DNA of 64,000 bases from Pectobacterium wasabiae CFBP 3304 (GTDB lineage Bacteria > Pseudomonadota > Gammaproteobacteria > Enterobacterales > Enterobacteriaceae). The translations under genes were made by a program, and so were the position numbers. Below are positions 1 through 14,417 of the stretch, in pieces; the first letter of the stretch is position 1; the number at the start of each line of letters is the position of its first letter. The notes under the pieces were generated by a model. It had not been told where the DNA came from and searched no databases. It saw only the letters and a list, made by a program, of their open reading frames with translations. The stretch lies in contig NZ_CP015750.1 of the NCBI RefSeq assembly GCF_001742185.1, positions 558,001 through 622,000 on the forward strand, given 5' to 3'.

Positions 1-591
<591 letters not shown>

Positions 592-627
592 AAAATGGCC
601 ACCGCATTCTGGGTGGCCATTTTTTCT
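592..627 (+). terminator. Intrinsic terminator after nrdF
   Basis: The stem AATGGCCACC / GGTGGCCATT, with loop GCATTCT, is followed by a T run. It starts directly after the nrdF stop codon. Confidence 0.85.
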
Positions 628-670
628 ATAAGCTATTCTCTACCGCTCTTTTTCTATAAGAGCCTGAAAT

Positions 671-703
671 GAAAAAACCCTGAACCATTGCTGATTCAGG
701 GCC
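671..703 (-). terminator. Intrinsic terminator of the first tRNA-Asp
   Basis: Read on the minus strand, CCCTGAATCAG pairs across a short loop with the TTCAGGG arm and is followed by TTTTTTC. It lies 12 bases beyond the 3' end of the tRNA-Asp gene. Confidence 0.7.
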
Positions 704-714
704 TTCATAATAAG

Positions 715-791
715 TGGCGGAACGGACGGGGCTCGAACCCGCGACCCCCTGCGTGACAGGCAGGTATTCTAACCAACTGAACTACCGCTCC
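715..791 (-). tRNA. aspV: tRNA-Asp (GTC), monocistronic copy
   Basis: This is a 77-base gene with encoded CCA. The minus strand begins GGAGCGGTAGTTCAG, has anticodon loop CTGTCAC (GTC) and ends with the GTTCGAGCC T-arm and CCGTTCCGCCA. It is identical to the second tRNA-Asp at 6287-6363. As in E. coli it sits next to dnaQ (aspV position) with its own promoter and terminator. Confidence 0.97.
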
Positions 792-815
792 ACTCATGCT
801 CACTGAGCGGGATGA

Positions 816-844
816 ATACTAAGATGATGACACTATTACGTCAA
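816..844 (-). promoter_or_regulatory. Promoter of tRNA-Asp
   Basis: On the minus strand there is a -35 box TTGACG (839-844), a 17-base spacer and a -10 box TAGTAT (816-821). The tRNA 5' end lies 25 bases further, which leaves room for a short leader cut by RNase P. Confidence 0.7.
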
Positions 845-962
845 TGTTTTTTATAACTAACTGCTTCTGTTTGCTTATAATTTCAGCTTGGTGACGATTA
901 TCTCACCCATAACGTCACCAACCTACTTATTTTGCTATGCAAGGGGCGATACTTCAGCGGTG

Positions 963-1700
963 TTATTCTGCCCGCCACAGACAACTACCCCCTTTTTTAG
1001 CAATCAGATCCAAGCGTTGTTCATGCGCCAGCAGCTCGGCCTCGTCGGCGTAAAGCACCGTTAGTGCCGACTGTGGACGGACAATTCTTTGGATCGTTTC
1101 ACTATTCTCATTCTGCTGCTGTGTATCACCGTCCATCGAAAAAGTCAGAGACGTTTGACCACCAGTCATCGCCAGATAAACTTCTGCCAGAATCTCGGCA
1201 TCGAGCAATGCGCCGTGCAACGTACGCTTGCTGTTGTCTATCAAATAGCGATCGCAGAGCGCATCCAAACTGTTACGCTTACCGGGAAAGATCTTCCGCG
1301 CCATAAACAGGCTATCGGTGATCTTACAGAACGTTTCCGTCTTGGGAATATCCCGATTCAACAACCGAGATTCGTAATCCATAAAGCCGATATCAAACGT
1401 CGCGTTATGAATGACCAATTCCGCGCCACGGATAAAATCGAGAAAATCATCCGCAATATCAGCATACGTCGGTTTATCAGCAAGGAACTCATCGCTGATA
1501 CCATGTATGTTATAGGCCTCTGGGTCCACTAAACGATCGGGTTTGATGTAGACGTGAAAATGACGGCCAGTCAGGCGGCGGTTAATCACCTCGACCGCAC
1601 CGATCTCGATAATTTTATGTCCTTCGTAGTGAACCCCCAGCTTATTCATACCGGTGGTTTCTGTATCCAGGACGATTTGTCGCGTAATTTCAGTGCTCAT
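963..1700 (-). CDS. dnaQ: DNA polymerase III epsilon subunit (3'-5' proofreading exonuclease)
   Basis: This 245-residue protein is the proofreading subunit of the replicative polymerase core. The DEDDh exonuclease motifs are all visible: ExoI LDTETTGM near residues 11-18 (Asp and Glu metal ligands), Exo[11 protein letters not shown] near residue 98, and ExoIII with [15 protein letters not shown] near 162 (catalytic His and Asp). A Q-rich linker (about 193-198) leads to the C-terminal segment that binds the alpha subunit. The length agrees with E. coli DnaQ (243). It is divergent from rnhA with only 55 bases between the two starts, the classic dnaQ/rnhA arrangement with overlapping promoters. 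Confidence 0.97.
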   Translation of the reverse strand: MSTEITRQIVLDTETTGMNKLGVHYEGHKIIEIGAVEVINRRLTGRHFHVYIKPDRLVDPEAYNIHGISDEFLADKPTYADIADDFLDFIRGAELVIHNATFDIGFMDYESRLLNRDIPKTETFCKITDSLFMARKIFPGKRNSLDALCDRYLIDNSKRTLHGALLDAEILAEVYLAMTGGQTSLTFSMDGDTQQQNENSETIQRIVRPQSALTVLYADEAELLAHEQRLDLIAKKGGSCLWRAE

Positions 1701-1755
1701 CGTTTTCGTTTATGTCAGACTTGCCGTTTTTATCATAAGGGAGAGTCTACCAGAG

Positions 1756-2220
1756 ATGCGCAAACAGGTAGAAATTTTCACCGACGGATCTTGCCTCGGT
1801 AATCCCGGCCCCGGCGGTTATGGCGCCCTACTGCGCTACAAGCAGCACGAAAAAGCGTTAAGCGCAGGCTATCGTCTTACGACGAATAACAGAATGGAGC
1901 TGATGGCCGCAATTGCAGCGCTTGAAACGCTGACTACTGGCTGTGACGTGGTGCTCAGCACAGATAGTCAATATGTTCGTCAGGGTATCACCAGTTGGAT
2001 TCATAACTGGAAAAAGCGTGGTTGGAAAACCGCTGACAAAAAGCCCGTCAAGAATGTCGATCTCTGGCAAAGGCTGGACACCGCGATTCAGAGTCATTCC
2101 GTGCACTGGGAATGGGTAAAAGGCCACGCTGGGCACCCAGAAAACGAACGCTGTGATGAACTCGCACGCGCAGCCGCCAATGCGCCAACGCTTGATGACA
2201 CCGGTTATCAGGCTGAGTAA
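1756..2220 (+). CDS. rnhA: Ribonuclease HI
   Basis: RNase HI cuts the RNA strand of RNA-DNA hybrids, removing primers and R-loops. The ATG at 1756 gives 154 residues starting [12 protein letters not shown]; a longer frame from 1654 would run into the dnaQ gene and is not used. The four catalytic acidic residues are present: Asp in [16 protein letters not shown], Glu in MELMAAI, Asp in STDSQYV, and Asp in the NERCDELA segment after the conserved [10 protein letters not shown]. Length and motifs match E. coli RnhA (155). It is transcribed divergently from dnaQ. Confidence 0.97.
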   Translation: MRKQVEIFTDGSCLGNPGPGGYGALLRYKQHEKALSAGYRLTTNNRMELMAAIAALETLTTGCDVVLSTDSQYVRQGITSWIHNWKKRGWKTADKKPVKNVDLWQRLDTAIQSHSVHWEWVKGHAGHPENERCDELARAAANAPTLDDTGYQAE

Positions 2221-2239
2221 ATCACCGCAGGCGTCTGCC

Positions 2240-2950
2240 TCATCTCCGATATATCTTTGTTGCGCCCACAGTGTGGCGCACAGATGCTTTCCGCAACCGC
2301 GCTCTCATCGGCGTAGCCATTAATGGAATTGTTCGCTTTCTAGCAATAATTAGCGTCAGGCATCCCAGCATCGGAATATGTTTATTCAACTTCCCTTCAT
2401 TTTTTCGCCATGGCGTAACGTGAAAATGAGTCTGATGGATAACCTCATAGTTCAACAGCCCCAACCAGTCCGTGATACGCATTTGAGTAAACATGCGGCT
2501 GCAATAGGGATGCTTTTTATTGAGCCGAGGGATTAGTTTGCCAAGGCCGACCAAGCTGATGGGATTAAATGTGCTCAGGATTAGCCAGCCGTCATCGACC
2601 AAAACGCGATCGACCTCCCGCAGAATACGATGCGGGTCCGACGAATAAGAGAGCGTTTGAGCAAGTAAGCAGGCATCGATAGACTTTTCAGAGAAAGGTA
2701 ATTGATGGGCATCAGCCACAACGTGAAGATTATCACCGTGTGGGGCAACGTTAACCTGATGCGCGATCGCGCACTCCGTTACATGGATTTCTGCACTCAG
2801 TGCCCCTATCTTGATAAGATGAAAACCAAAGAGTTTTGACCACCATGGCAACAAAGCCAGCTCAAGTGACTCGCGATAAAACTGCCCGCAAGTGATATCA
2901 TCCCATGAATCAGGAGCAACAATGGTCTGAGGAATTCGTGCCGATTTCAT
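2240..2950 (-). CDS. yafS: YafS-like class I SAM-dependent methyltransferase
   Basis: This 236-residue protein has a methyltransferase type 11 fold. The post-I and motif II/III regions are visible as VADAHQLPFSEKSIDACLLAQTL and HRILREVDRVLVDDGWLILSTFNP (about 75-135). The glycine-rich motif I is weak: the segment LIKIGALSAEIH lacks the usual GxGxG. It lies between rnhA and gloB exactly as yafS does in E. coli. The substrate is unknown. It is divergent from gloB with a 42-base gap. Confidence 0.85.
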   Translation of the reverse strand: MKSARIPQTIVAPDSWDDITCGQFYRESLELALLPWWSKLFGFHLIKIGALSAEIHVTECAIAHQVNVAPHGDNLHVVADAHQLPFSEKSIDACLLAQTLSYSSDPHRILREVDRVLVDDGWLILSTFNPISLVGLGKLIPRLNKKHPYCSRMFTQMRITDWLGLLNYEVIHQTHFHVTPWRKNEGKLNKHIPMLGCLTLIIARKRTIPLMATPMRARLRKASVRHTVGATKIYRR

Positions 2951-2992
2951 CTTCTGTTCTCGTCCTCAGGCTACTAGAAAAAGAGGTGATGA

Positions 2993-3748
2993 ATGAATCT
3001 TATCAGTATCCCTGCCCTTCAAGACAACTACATTTGGTTATTGAGCAATAAAGAAAACCGCTGTGTGATCGTCGATCCTGGTGAGGCGACCCCGGTGCTT
3101 AATACTCTCGTTCAACACTCACTTTCTCCCGAAGCAATCTTGCTCACTCACCACCATAACGATCATGTTGGAGGCGTTAGCGAACTCCTCAAACATTACC
3201 CTAATCTGCCCGTTTTTGGGCCAAAAGAAACCGCTAAATGCGGCGCAACCTACCTCGTCAAGGAGGGAAATACCGTCTCTTTGCTAAATTCGGAATTTTC
3301 TGTAATTGAGGTTCCAGGACATACATCAGGTCACATTGCCTACTATAATGCGCCATTTTTGTTCTGTGGTGATACTTTATTTTCAGCAGGATGCGGTCGA
3401 ACTTTTGAAGGGACTCCGAGGCAAATGTATGAATCAATTAAAAAAATAGCAGACCTTCCAGATGATACCGTGGTGTGCTGTGCCCATGAATACACGTTAT
3501 CAAACTTAAAATTTTCTAATGTTGTGTGGCCTGAAGATCCAAATATTGAAGCTTATCTCCATAAAATCAGCCAGATACGCGAAAAATCACAGTCTAGTTT
3601 ACCAACAACATTAGGGCTAGAGAGAAGAATCAACCTGTTCCTACGCTGCCATGAAATTGATTTAAAAAGAAAATTATCAAAAGAACCTGAAAATATAGAG
3701 AATTGGCAAGTTTTTGAGCTGCTACGCAGCAAGAAAGACAGCTTCTGA
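2993..3748 (+). CDS. gloB: Hydroxyacylglutathione hydrolase (glyoxalase II)
   Basis: GloB hydrolyses S-D-lactoylglutathione to D-lactate and glutathione, the second step of methylglyoxal detoxification in the cytoplasm. The 251 residues equal the E. coli length. The metal-binding motif [10 protein letters not shown] lies near residues 52-61, the second metal-ligand region [10 protein letters not shown] near 110, the bridging Asp in [16 protein letters not shown] near 127, and the C-terminal His in [12 protein letters not shown] near 165. A GAGGTGAT ribosome binding site precedes the ATG. Codons in the second half are more AT-rich than in the neighbours. Confidence 0.95.
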   Translation: MNLISIPALQDNYIWLLSNKENRCVIVDPGEATPVLNTLVQHSLSPEAILLTHHHNDHVGGVSELLKHYPNLPVFGPKETAKCGATYLVKEGNTVSLLNSEFSVIEVPGHTSGHIAYYNAPFLFCGDTLFSAGCGRTFEGTPRQMYESIKKIADLPDDTVVCCAHEYTLSNLKFSNVVWPEDPNIEAYLHKISQIREKSQSSLPTTLGLERRINLFLRCHEIDLKRKLSKEPENIENWQVFELLRSKKDSF

Positions 3749-3818
3749 AGGTTTAGGTTGTGCTATTCCTCTAATCAACGTATCCTTGCTCGTCTTTTAA
3801 GCAACTATTGACCAACAT

Positions 3819-5192
3819 ATGAAGGCTAAAGCGATGATCATCGCCTCGGTCTTGCTGGTCGGCTGTCAGGTATCGCCACATGACACCTCGCAGCCCAAAC
3901 AGCATGCACAGAGTTTGTCTTCAGCAAGTCAAAGTGAAGCAGGAAAGTACACAGATGGTCGAGAGGCCTCCGCGCGATGGCTAGATGACGATAGTCTCGC
4001 GCAACGAGATCTGTGGAACTTCATTGGCGACGAGCTGAAGATGGAGGTTCCGGATAACGCCCGGATCCGCGAGCAAAAAACGCGTTATTTGAAAAATAAG
4101 AGCTATCTCCACGATGTAACATTACGGGCAGAGCCGTACATGTACTGGATAGTCGAGCAGATTAAGCAACGTAAAATGCCGATGGAACTGGTACTGCTAC
4201 CCATAGTGGAGAGCGCTTTTGATCCAAGTGCCACATCATCCGCCAATGCCGCTGGGCTATGGCAGATTATCCCTGGTACAGGACGTAATTATGGTTTGAA
4301 ACAAAACCAGTGGTATGACGGGCGTCGTGACGTAATTGCATCTACGACGGCTGCGCTAGATATGATGCAACGGCTCAACACGATGTTTGATGGTGACTGG
4401 TTATTGACGGTTGCTGCATACAACAGTGGTGAAGGTCGTATCATGCAGGCGATGAAAGCAAATAAAGCAAAAGGGAAATCAACCAACTTTTGGGCATTGG
4501 CGTTACCGCGTGAAACGTCCATTTACGTTCCTAAGATGTTGGCCTTGAGCGATATTCTTAAAAACAGCAAGAAGTATGGCGTGAGTTTGCCGCAACCTAA
4601 TGAAAGCCGGGCATTAGCCAAGGTTGAACTGGGGCAGCAGATAGAATTGACTCAAGCCGCTGAGATGGCTGGCCTGTCGTTGAATAAGCTGAAGAGCTAT
4701 AACTCGGGCTATAAGCGTAATGTAACCGCACCCAATGGGCCACATTACATTATGGTTCCTAAAGCTCATGTTGAGCAGTTGAAAGACTCACTGGCTGATG
4801 GCGACATCGCGGCGATTCAACCAACACGTTTAGCGCAAACACAGTCAACGCCAGTATCACAGCAGTATAAGGTGCGATCAGGTGATACTTTATCGGCGAT
4901 CGCAGCACGACTTAATGTCAGCACGAAAGATTTGCAGAGCTGGAACAATCTGCGTAGTGCTGGCGCGCTCAAGGTTGGCCAGACGCTACAAGTTGCCAAA
5001 GCGTCAAGTAATAGCAACTCTATCACCTATCAGGTTCGGAAAGGTGATTCGCTGGCTAGCATTGCTAAACGCCACGGCGTAAATATCGCTGATGTAATGC
5101 GCTGGAATACGGTCATCAATAAAAATGCCAACATCCAGCCAGGCGATCGTCTGACGCTTTATGTTAGCAGCAATATAAAACCTGATTCTTAA
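3819..5192 (+). CDS. mltD: Membrane-bound lytic murein transglycosylase D
   Basis: MltD cleaves peptidoglycan glycan strands, leaving 1,6-anhydro-muropeptides, at the inner face of the outer membrane. The 457 residues start with a lipoprotein signal (MKAKAMIIASVLLVGC, lipobox LVGC). A family 1 SLT domain follows at about 125-235, with catalytic Glu in PIVESAFDPSA and the motifs AAGLWQIIPGTGRNYG and AYNSGEGR. Two LysM peptidoglycan-binding repeats occupy about 348-390 (YKVRSGDTLSAIAARL) and 405-450 (YQVRKGDSLASIAKRH). The position next to gloB is the same as in E. coli. Confidence 0.96.
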   Translation: MKAKAMIIASVLLVGCQVSPHDTSQPKQHAQSLSSASQSEAGKYTDGREASARWLDDDSLAQRDLWNFIGDELKMEVPDNARIREQKTRYLKNKSYLHDVTLRAEPYMYWIVEQIKQRKMPMELVLLPIVESAFDPSATSSANAAGLWQIIPGTGRNYGLKQNQWYDGRRDVIASTTAALDMMQRLNTMFDGDWLLTVAAYNSGEGRIMQAMKANKAKGKSTNFWALALPRETSIYVPKMLALSDILKNSKKYGVSLPQPNESRALAKVELGQQIELTQAAEMAGLSLNKLKSYNSGYKRNVTAPNGPHYIMVPKAHVEQLKDSLADGDIAAIQPTRLAQTQSTPVSQQYKVRSGDTLSAIAARLNVSTKDLQSWNNLRSAGALKVGQTLQVAKASSNSNSITYQVRKGDSLASIAKRHGVNIADVMRWNTVINKNANIQPGDRLTLYVSSNIKPDS

Positions 5193-5216
5193 CGTCATAT
5201 CAGAATCAGCCAAGAT

Positions 5217-5254
5217 TCAGCCCTCCTATAGAAATGTAGAGGGCTGTTTTTTTA
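5217..5254 (+). terminator. Terminator between mltD and yafD
   Basis: The stem CAGCCCTC / GAGGGCTG (5218-5225 and 5239-5246) is followed by TTTTTTTA. It ends mltD and may also slow the convergent yafD transcript. Confidence 0.85.
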
Positions 5255-5259
5255 TGGCA

Positions 5260-6048
5260 TTAAATCAGGCTAAACTCGACGAGTAGTGGATTATGATCTG
5301 AGGCCGTAGTCACCAATACAGAAGACTGGTTGACGATCAACTCACGGTAAAAAACGAAATCCAACGGCCGGCCAAACGCCTTACGCCGTTGGTCATCAAC
5401 AAAGCATACTTCCTGCAACCCCATCCCCGTCGCAAATCGATTAAGCGCACTGATACGTTGCTGGCTCCATGCATTGAAATCTCCAGCCATAATAGCCGGC
5501 CCTTGATGATGTACGAGCTGCTCCCCAATTGCTGCCAGTTGTTTGGTATAGACTTCAACACCAAAACTAAAGTTAACTGCATGGATATTGATAACCATCA
5601 GCCTCTGCCCATTCTGAAGTGCATAAACCGTCACCAAAGAGGACTTAGCCAAACGCAGTAAAGGCTCCCTTTCACGTAAAGGACAACAGTATACTGGCTG
5701 GGCTGCTGATAGCGTCATCACACCCGACGGGTGCTGCGGAAGGATAATGGCAGGAACCTGATCGGCAGAAAGGTAGTTAGTGGTTGCAAAACGGATAAGG
5801 TCTGGCGTACTTTGTGCTTCCTGTAATAGAACTAGCTGGGTATCTTTACCAAAATTCTGTAATACAGAAAGCCAGTTCATTCTTTGTTGCTTAAAAATGT
5901 TCCACACCATTACGCGTAAAACATCTCCCTCCAGCAACAATGAGCCTGTCGGTAGCGCTTGCCCCGGATAATGCATTTCCCCGGGGGGAAAGATACGTTC
6001 AACTGGTTGGCCAGCAACATACCTCATTGCATAGGTTTTTTTCCGCAC
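5260..6048 (-). CDS. yafD: YafD, endonuclease/exonuclease/phosphatase family protein
   Basis: This 262-residue protein belongs to the EEP (DNase I-like) superfamily. The family motifs appear in order: VWNIFKQQ (about 49), LLQEAQS with the metal-binding Glu (about 74), NIHAVNF (about 154), AGDFNAWS (about 197) and the terminal [10 protein letters not shown] with the catalytic Asp-His pair (about 250). The substrate is not established in the family. It is convergent with mltD. In E. coli yafD also sits between mltD and the rRNA operon end, but dkgB, yafC and yafE are absent here. Confidence 0.9.
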   Translation of the reverse strand: MRKKTYAMRYVAGQPVERIFPPGEMHYPGQALPTGSLLLEGDVLRVMVWNIFKQQRMNWLSVLQNFGKDTQLVLLQEAQSTPDLIRFATTNYLSADQVPAIILPQHPSGVMTLSAAQPVYCCPLREREPLLRLAKSSLVTVYALQNGQRLMVINIHAVNFSFGVEVYTKQLAAIGEQLVHHQGPAIMAGDFNAWSQQRISALNRFATGMGLQEVCFVDDQRRKAFGRPLDFVFYRELIVNQSSVLVTTASDHNPLLVEFSLI

Positions 6049-6163
6049 GCCTAATCCACTATCAGTTTCAATACACCAAATACCCTATCAAAAAAGAGCC
6101 CCCTTCTGTTATAAGAATTTTATCGCAGACTTGTAATATATGCCGTGCGATAGGAGAGGAAAA

Positions 6164-6244
6164 ATGACGTATTTGGTAAAAAGAAGGCGTAAGCATAAGA
6201 GAGAAAAGAGGAAATTATCTAAACGTTCTAATCTGTTAGAATAA
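6164..6244 (+). CDS. Small basic protein, 26 residues, unknown
   Basis: ATG at 6164 opens 26 codons ending TAA at 6242-6244. A strong ribosome binding site AGGAGAGG (6152-6159) sits 4 bases upstream of the ATG. The product starts MTYLVKRRR and ends RSNLLE. Fourteen of the 26 residues are Lys, Arg or His, concentrated between residues 6 and 21, so it should bind nucleic acid or acidic surfaces if made. A hairpin terminator begins inside the stop codon, making a compact gene of its own. I do not recognise the family. A chance ORF is possible, but the combination of site, length and terminator argues for a real small gene. Confidence 0.5.
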   Translation: MTYLVKRRRKHKREKRKLSKRSNLLE

Positions 6245-6278
6245 AAAAAGCCCTAAGCGTTAACTTAGGGCTTTTTTC
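6243..6278. terminator. Bidirectional terminator between the small ORF and the rRNA operon
   Basis: AAAAAAAGCCCTAAG pairs with CTTAGGGCTTTTTT around the loop CGTTAA. On the minus strand it ends the rRNA operon after tRNA-Asp; on the plus strand it ends the 26-residue ORF. Confidence 0.9.
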
Positions 6279-6286
6279 ACAATAAG

Positions 6287-6363
6287 TGGCGGAACGGACG
6301 GGGCTCGAACCCGCGACCCCCTGCGTGACAGGCAGGTATTCTAACCAACTGAACTACCGCTCC
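6287..6363 (-). tRNA. aspU: tRNA-Asp (GTC), distal gene of the rRNA operon
   Basis: This 77-base gene has encoded CCA and is identical to the copy at 715-791. It lies 50 bases after 5S rRNA and just before the operon terminator, the place of aspU in E. coli rrnH. Confidence 0.97.
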
Positions 6364-6413
6364 ACCGAATTTCTCTACAACCACCAGATTGCTCCGGCTT
6401 ACTGCTTAATTTG

Positions 6414-6533
6414 ATGCCTGGCAGTTCCCTACTCTCACATGGGGAAGCCCCACACTACCATCGGCGCTACGGCGTTTCACTTCTGAGTTCGGCATGGGGT
6501 CAGGTGGGACCACCGCGCTATCGCCGCCAGGCA
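6414..6533 (-). rRNA. rrf: 5S ribosomal RNA
   Basis: The 120-base gene begins (minus strand) TGCCTGGCGGC and ends CTGCCAGGCAT, so its termini pair. The interior contains CCCACCTGACCCCATGCCG as in other enterobacterial 5S genes. Confidence 0.97.
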
Positions 6534-6655
6534 AATTCTGTTTCATTCTAACCGTTATGCTTTACTCTTTTGTATCGCACAACCATCAGAACCAATCTTT
6601 GAACAAGCTGAATATCGTTCTTATGAGTCATCTCACAAAACACCTTCGGTGTTGT

Positions 6656-9563
<2,908 letters not shown>

Positions 9564-9705
9564 TCACAACCCGAAGATGTTTCTTTCGATTCACCATCGC
9601 GCTGCGATTATTTGAGAGACTCATTGACAGACTGATGCATCACGACCTACCCGAAGGCAGTCCTGTATGTTCAGCTGTCATGTTTCAATTTTCAGCTTGT
9701 TCCAG

Positions 9706-9719
9706 ATTGTTAAAGAGCA
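9706..9719 (-). promoter_or_regulatory. Spacer boxA antitermination site
   Basis: Minus strand TGCTCTTTAACAAT matches the rRNA boxA bound by NusB-S10. It sits between tRNA-Glu and 23S. Confidence 0.75.
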
Positions 9720-9791
9720 ATATCGTAAACATGACTCCGAAGAATCATCTTTAAGATATTCGGTGATAATGTCTTTCACTCATTATCGGAT

Positions 9792-9867
9792 TGGCGTCCC
9801 CAAGGGGATTCGAACCCCTGTTACAGCCGTGAAAGGGCAGTGTCCTAGGCCTCTAGACGATGGGGAC
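9792..9867 (-). tRNA. tRNA-Glu (TTC), 16S-23S spacer tRNA
   Basis: This 76-base gene begins (minus strand) GTCCCCATCGTCTAGAGGCC, has anticodon loop CTTTCAC (TTC) and ends in encoded CCA. It is the only tRNA in the 16S-23S spacer, so the operon is of the tRNA-Glu type, whereas E. coli rrnH at this map position has tRNA-Ile and tRNA-Ala. Confidence 0.96.
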
Positions 9868-10008
9868 ACGATAAATCCGTACCGAATCAGAAATCCGGTA
9901 CTATCGCGTCAGCATGAGTCTACACTCATGACATCAACAGGTGCGCTTGCTCAGTATTTTCATCAGACAATCTGTGTGAGCACTTCACGTAACACACATC
10001 TTTTTTGG

Positions 10009-11551
<1,543 letters not shown>

Positions 11552-11700
11552 AAGATTTGTTTGATTTGCTGAACTCGTCAGCGATGCTCAAAGAATTAGT
11601 TACTGTTCATTCGTAATGAATTTACTGTTGTTCACTCTTCAAGACTTTTTATATCGTTAAGATACGGTCTTGTGAGTGCCCACACAGATTGTCTGATTAT

Positions 11701-11714
11701 ATTGTTAAAGAGCA
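11701..11714 (-). promoter_or_regulatory. Leader boxA of the rRNA operon
   Basis: Minus strand TGCTCTTTAACAAT is the NusB-S10 antitermination element between P2 and 16S. It is the same sequence as the spacer copy. Confidence 0.8.
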
Positions 11715-11750
11715 GTGCGTTGCGGTGTTATCCGCTTCGCGAGGTGGCGT

Positions 11751-11778
11751 ATGTTACGCTTATCACCTTCAGAGTCAA
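11751..11778 (-). promoter_or_regulatory. rRNA promoter P2
   Basis: Minus strand -35 TTGACT (11773-11778), a 16-base spacer and -10 TAACAT (11751-11756). The 16-base spacer and the TTGACTCTG context match enterobacterial rrn P2 promoters. Confidence 0.8.
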
Positions 11779-11851
11779 CGTTTATTTTAAAGCGCTTTCT
11801 CTTTCTTTATCGACCCGGTTGTGAGTCACAGCGCCGTGTCGATGGAGGCGC

Positions 11852-11900
11852 ATTATAGGGAGCCGATTCAGAAGCGCAAGCAAATCTAGCAAACTTTTTT
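11852..11900 (-). promoter_or_regulatory. rRNA promoter P1 with UP element
   Basis: Minus strand -35 TTGCGC (11874-11879), a 16-base spacer, a perfect -10 TATAAT (11852-11857) and a GC-rich discriminator GCGCC typical of stringently controlled promoters. Upstream of -35 an A/T-rich stretch with an A run (to about 11900) resembles an UP element. Confidence 0.85.
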
Positions 11901-11931
11901 CTGTTTGCGCATCTTTCATTCGTTCCGCCTG

Positions 11932-12495
11932 TTAACTGCGCGTTTTTATCCATTTTGGCAGCTCTGCGAGGCTTTCCAGCACGCCATCAGCCAATGACTC
12001 GCCTTGCTCGGTAACGGGTTTACCAGTGCGAACCAGCAATTTACTTCCCACACCTGCGCCAATTGCAGCCTGCATATCCTCAACCTTATCTCCCACCATA
12101 TAAGATGCAGCCATATCAATGTGCAGCTCGCTCTGTGCGGAAAGCAACATACCAGGCTCAGGCTTACGGCAATCACAGACCTGCCGATACTCATCTTCGC
12201 CAGCTTCAGGGTGATGCGGACAAAAGTAGATGCCATCCAGATCAACACCACGGTCTGCCAGCGACCAGTCCATCCATTCCGTCAGTTGCATAAACTGATC
12301 TTCTGTAAATTTACCGCGGGCGATACCGGACTGATTCGTCACAACCACCAGCGCGAACCCCATGTCCTTTAACTCACGCATGGCATCGATAACACCATCT
12401 ATAAATTGAAAATCGTCAATCTCATGGACATAACCGTGATCGACATTAATCGTGCCATCACGATCAAGAAAAATTGCTGGAATGCTTTGTACCAC
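11932..12495 (-). CDS. gmhB: D-glycero-beta-D-manno-heptose 1,7-bisphosphate 7-phosphatase
   Basis: GmhB removes the 7-phosphate during ADP-heptose synthesis for the lipopolysaccharide inner core. The 187-residue HAD phosphatase starts at a GTG. The nucleophile and acid Asp pair is in [11 protein letters not shown] (about 9-19), motif II is VVTNQSG, and the zinc ligands are in CPHHP and CDCRKP (about 107-132). Motif IV is [11 protein letters not shown]. coli has the same gene directly upstream of rrnH, and here it likewise lies just upstream of the rRNA promoters, on the same strand. It is divergent from metN. Confidence 0.95.
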   Translation of the reverse strand: MVQSIPAIFLDRDGTINVDHGYVHEIDDFQFIDGVIDAMRELKDMGFALVVVTNQSGIARGKFTEDQFMQLTEWMDWSLADRGVDLDGIYFCPHHPEAGEDEYRQVCDCRKPEPGMLLSAQSELHIDMAASYMVGDKVEDMQAAIGAGVGSKLLVRTGKPVTEQGESLADGVLESLAELPKWIKTRS

Positions 12496-12581
12496 TGACT
12501 TTGCTCCTGAATGGCGGAAATTACGTGGCAGTATCGCATGTTTTCGCCCCCAGAGAGAATGCAGGACAGTGACACCCCCGA

Positions 12582-12612
12582 TTGACTTAGACGTCTAGAC
12601 TCCCTAACATCC
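12582..12612 (+). promoter_or_regulatory. metN promoter with MetJ operator
   Basis: -35 TTGACT (12582-12587), a 17-base spacer and -10 TAACAT (12605-12610). A perfect met box AGACGTCT (12589-12596) lies in the spacer, followed by the partial boxes AGACTCCC and TAACATCC. MetJ with S-adenosylmethionine bound here would block RNA polymerase, as for E. coli metNIQ. Confidence 0.8.
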
Positions 12613-12676
12613 ATTTCATCTTCTGTTAATTCAGAAACTGATTTATCCAGCCATAGGCATTTACGATAAAAAACAT

Positions 12677-13708
12677 ATGATTGAACTTTCTAATATTACT
12701 AAGGTTTTCCAGCAGAACGGGCGGAGCATTACCGCACTTGCTGATGTCAACCTTCATGTCCCCACTGGGCAAATCTATGGCGTTATCGGTGCATCGGGCG
12801 CAGGTAAAAGCACACTGATCCGCTGCGTCAATTTATTGGAACGCCCAACAAAGGGGAAAGTGCTAGTAGATGGACAAGAGCTAACTCAACTGGCAGATAG
12901 CCAGTTGACGCGTGCTCGCCGTCAAATCGGCATGATTTTTCAACATTTTAACTTGCTCGCTTCGCGTACCGTTTTTGGCAACATTTCGCTACCGCTGGAA
13001 TTAGATAACACACCAAAAGCAGATATTGCCAAGCGCGTTAATGAATTGTTGGAGCTGGTTGGGCTAGCGAATAAACACGACGTGTACCCAGCCAACTTGT
13101 CCGGCGGGCAAAAGCAGCGTGTCGCTATTGCCCGTGCGCTGGCGAGTAATCCCAAGGTTCTGCTGTGTGACGAAGCAACCAGCGCATTAGATCCTGCAAC
13201 GACGCGTTCGATTCTTGAATTACTGAAAGACATCAATCGCCGTCTTGGCCTAACCATTCTTCTTATTACACATGAAATGGATGTGGTGAAACGCATTTGC
13301 GATCAGGTTGCGGTGATCAGTGACGGACGACTCATCGAGCAGGACACCGTAAGCGAAGTCTTCTCTCATCCGAAAACGCCGTTGGCACAGAAATTCATTC
13401 AGTCAACGTTACATCTGGACATCCCGGACGATTACCTCGCTCGCCTGTCACCAGACCATCGCCCGGAGGCTACGCCACTATTACGCATGGAATTTACCGG
13501 CAAATCGGTGGATGCCCCACTGCTGTCCGAGGTTGCTCGGCGCTTTAACATTAACAACAACATTATTAGTGCTCAGATGGATTATGCCGGTGGCGTCAAG
13601 TTCGGCATCATGCTGACAGAAATGCACGGCAACGATGTGGATATCAAAGCCGCAATCCAATTCCTGCAGGAAAGTCACGTTACAGTTGAGGTTCTGGGTT
13701 ATGTCTGA
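12677..13708 (+). CDS. metN: Methionine ABC transporter ATP-binding protein
   Basis: MetN powers uptake of D- and L-methionine through MetI. Its 343 residues equal the E. coli length. Walker A is GASGAGKST (about 38-46), the signature motif [15 protein letters not shown] (about 140-154), Walker [13 protein letters not shown] (about 161-172) and the switch His in LLITHEMD. The C-terminal part from about 260 is the NIL/ACT-like domain that binds methionine and inhibits transport when the amino acid is plentiful. It is first gene of metNIQ behind the MetJ operator and overlaps metI by 8 bases. Confidence 0.97.
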   Translation: MIELSNITKVFQQNGRSITALADVNLHVPTGQIYGVIGASGAGKSTLIRCVNLLERPTKGKVLVDGQELTQLADSQLTRARRQIGMIFQHFNLLASRTVFGNISLPLELDNTPKADIAKRVNELLELVGLANKHDVYPANLSGGQKQRVAIARALASNPKVLLCDEATSALDPATTRSILELLKDINRRLGLTILLITHEMDVVKRICDQVAVISDGRLIEQDTVSEVFSHPKTPLAQKFIQSTLHLDIPDDYLARLSPDHRPEATPLLRMEFTGKSVDAPLLSEVARRFNINNNIISAQMDYAGGVKFGIMLTEMHGNDVDIKAAIQFLQESHVTVEVLGYV

Positions 13709-14354
13709 AGCAATGATGTGGTTAATGGCTAAGGGAGTATGGGAAACCGTCGCGATGACGCTCGTTTCTGGTTTCTTTGGCTTTGTACTTGGCTTACCCG
13801 TGGGCGTTTTATTGTATACCACGCGTCCGGAGCAAATTATCGCGAATCCAAAGCTCTACCGGATCCTTTCTGCACTGGTAAACATTTTCCGCTCGATTCC
13901 GTTCATTATTTTGCTGGTCTGGATGATTCCTTTTACCCGCATCATTGTCGGCACCTCTATTGGTCTGCAAGCGGCAATCGTTCCTCTCACCGTAGGTGCA
14001 GCACCGTTTATTGCCCGCATGGTGGAAAATGCGCTACTTGAAATTCCAACTGGCCTGATCGAAGCTGCCCGCGCGATGGGGGCTACACCGATGCAAATCA
14101 TCAGAAAGATATTACTGCCGGAAGCATTGCCGGGGCTAATTAATGCCGCAACCATCACGTTAATTACGCTCGTAGGCTATTCTGCTATGGGTGGGGCCGT
14201 GGGCGCAGGCGGCTTAGGTCAAATTGGTTATCAGTATGGTTATATTGGTTATAACGCGACGGTCATGAATACGGTATTAATATTACTGGTTGTTTTGGTT
14301 TACCTGATTCAATTCTGCGGCGACAGGGCAGTAAAAGCGGTCACACACAAGTAG
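13701..14354 (+). CDS. metI: Methionine ABC transporter permease
   Basis: The ATG at 13701 gives 217 residues starting [12 protein letters not shown], as in E. coli; longer in-frame starts lie deep inside metN and are not used. It overlaps the metN stop by 8 bases (ATGTCTGA), which suggests translational coupling. About five membrane segments are visible. The EAA loop that contacts MetN is [27 protein letters not shown] near residues 133-160; the next segment [17 protein letters not shown] lines the pathway. Confidence 0.97.
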   Translation: MSEAMMWLMAKGVWETVAMTLVSGFFGFVLGLPVGVLLYTTRPEQIIANPKLYRILSALVNIFRSIPFIILLVWMIPFTRIIVGTSIGLQAAIVPLTVGAAPFIARMVENALLEIPTGLIEAARAMGATPMQIIRKILLPEALPGLINAATITLITLVGYSAMGGAVGAGGLGQIGYQYGYIGYNATVMNTVLILLVVLVYLIQFCGDRAVKAVTHK

Positions 14355-14417
14355 TCATCACAATACGCATTTGCCTAAAAGCATCTGCCAAGAAAATAGT
14401 TAATTAGGGGTAAGGAT

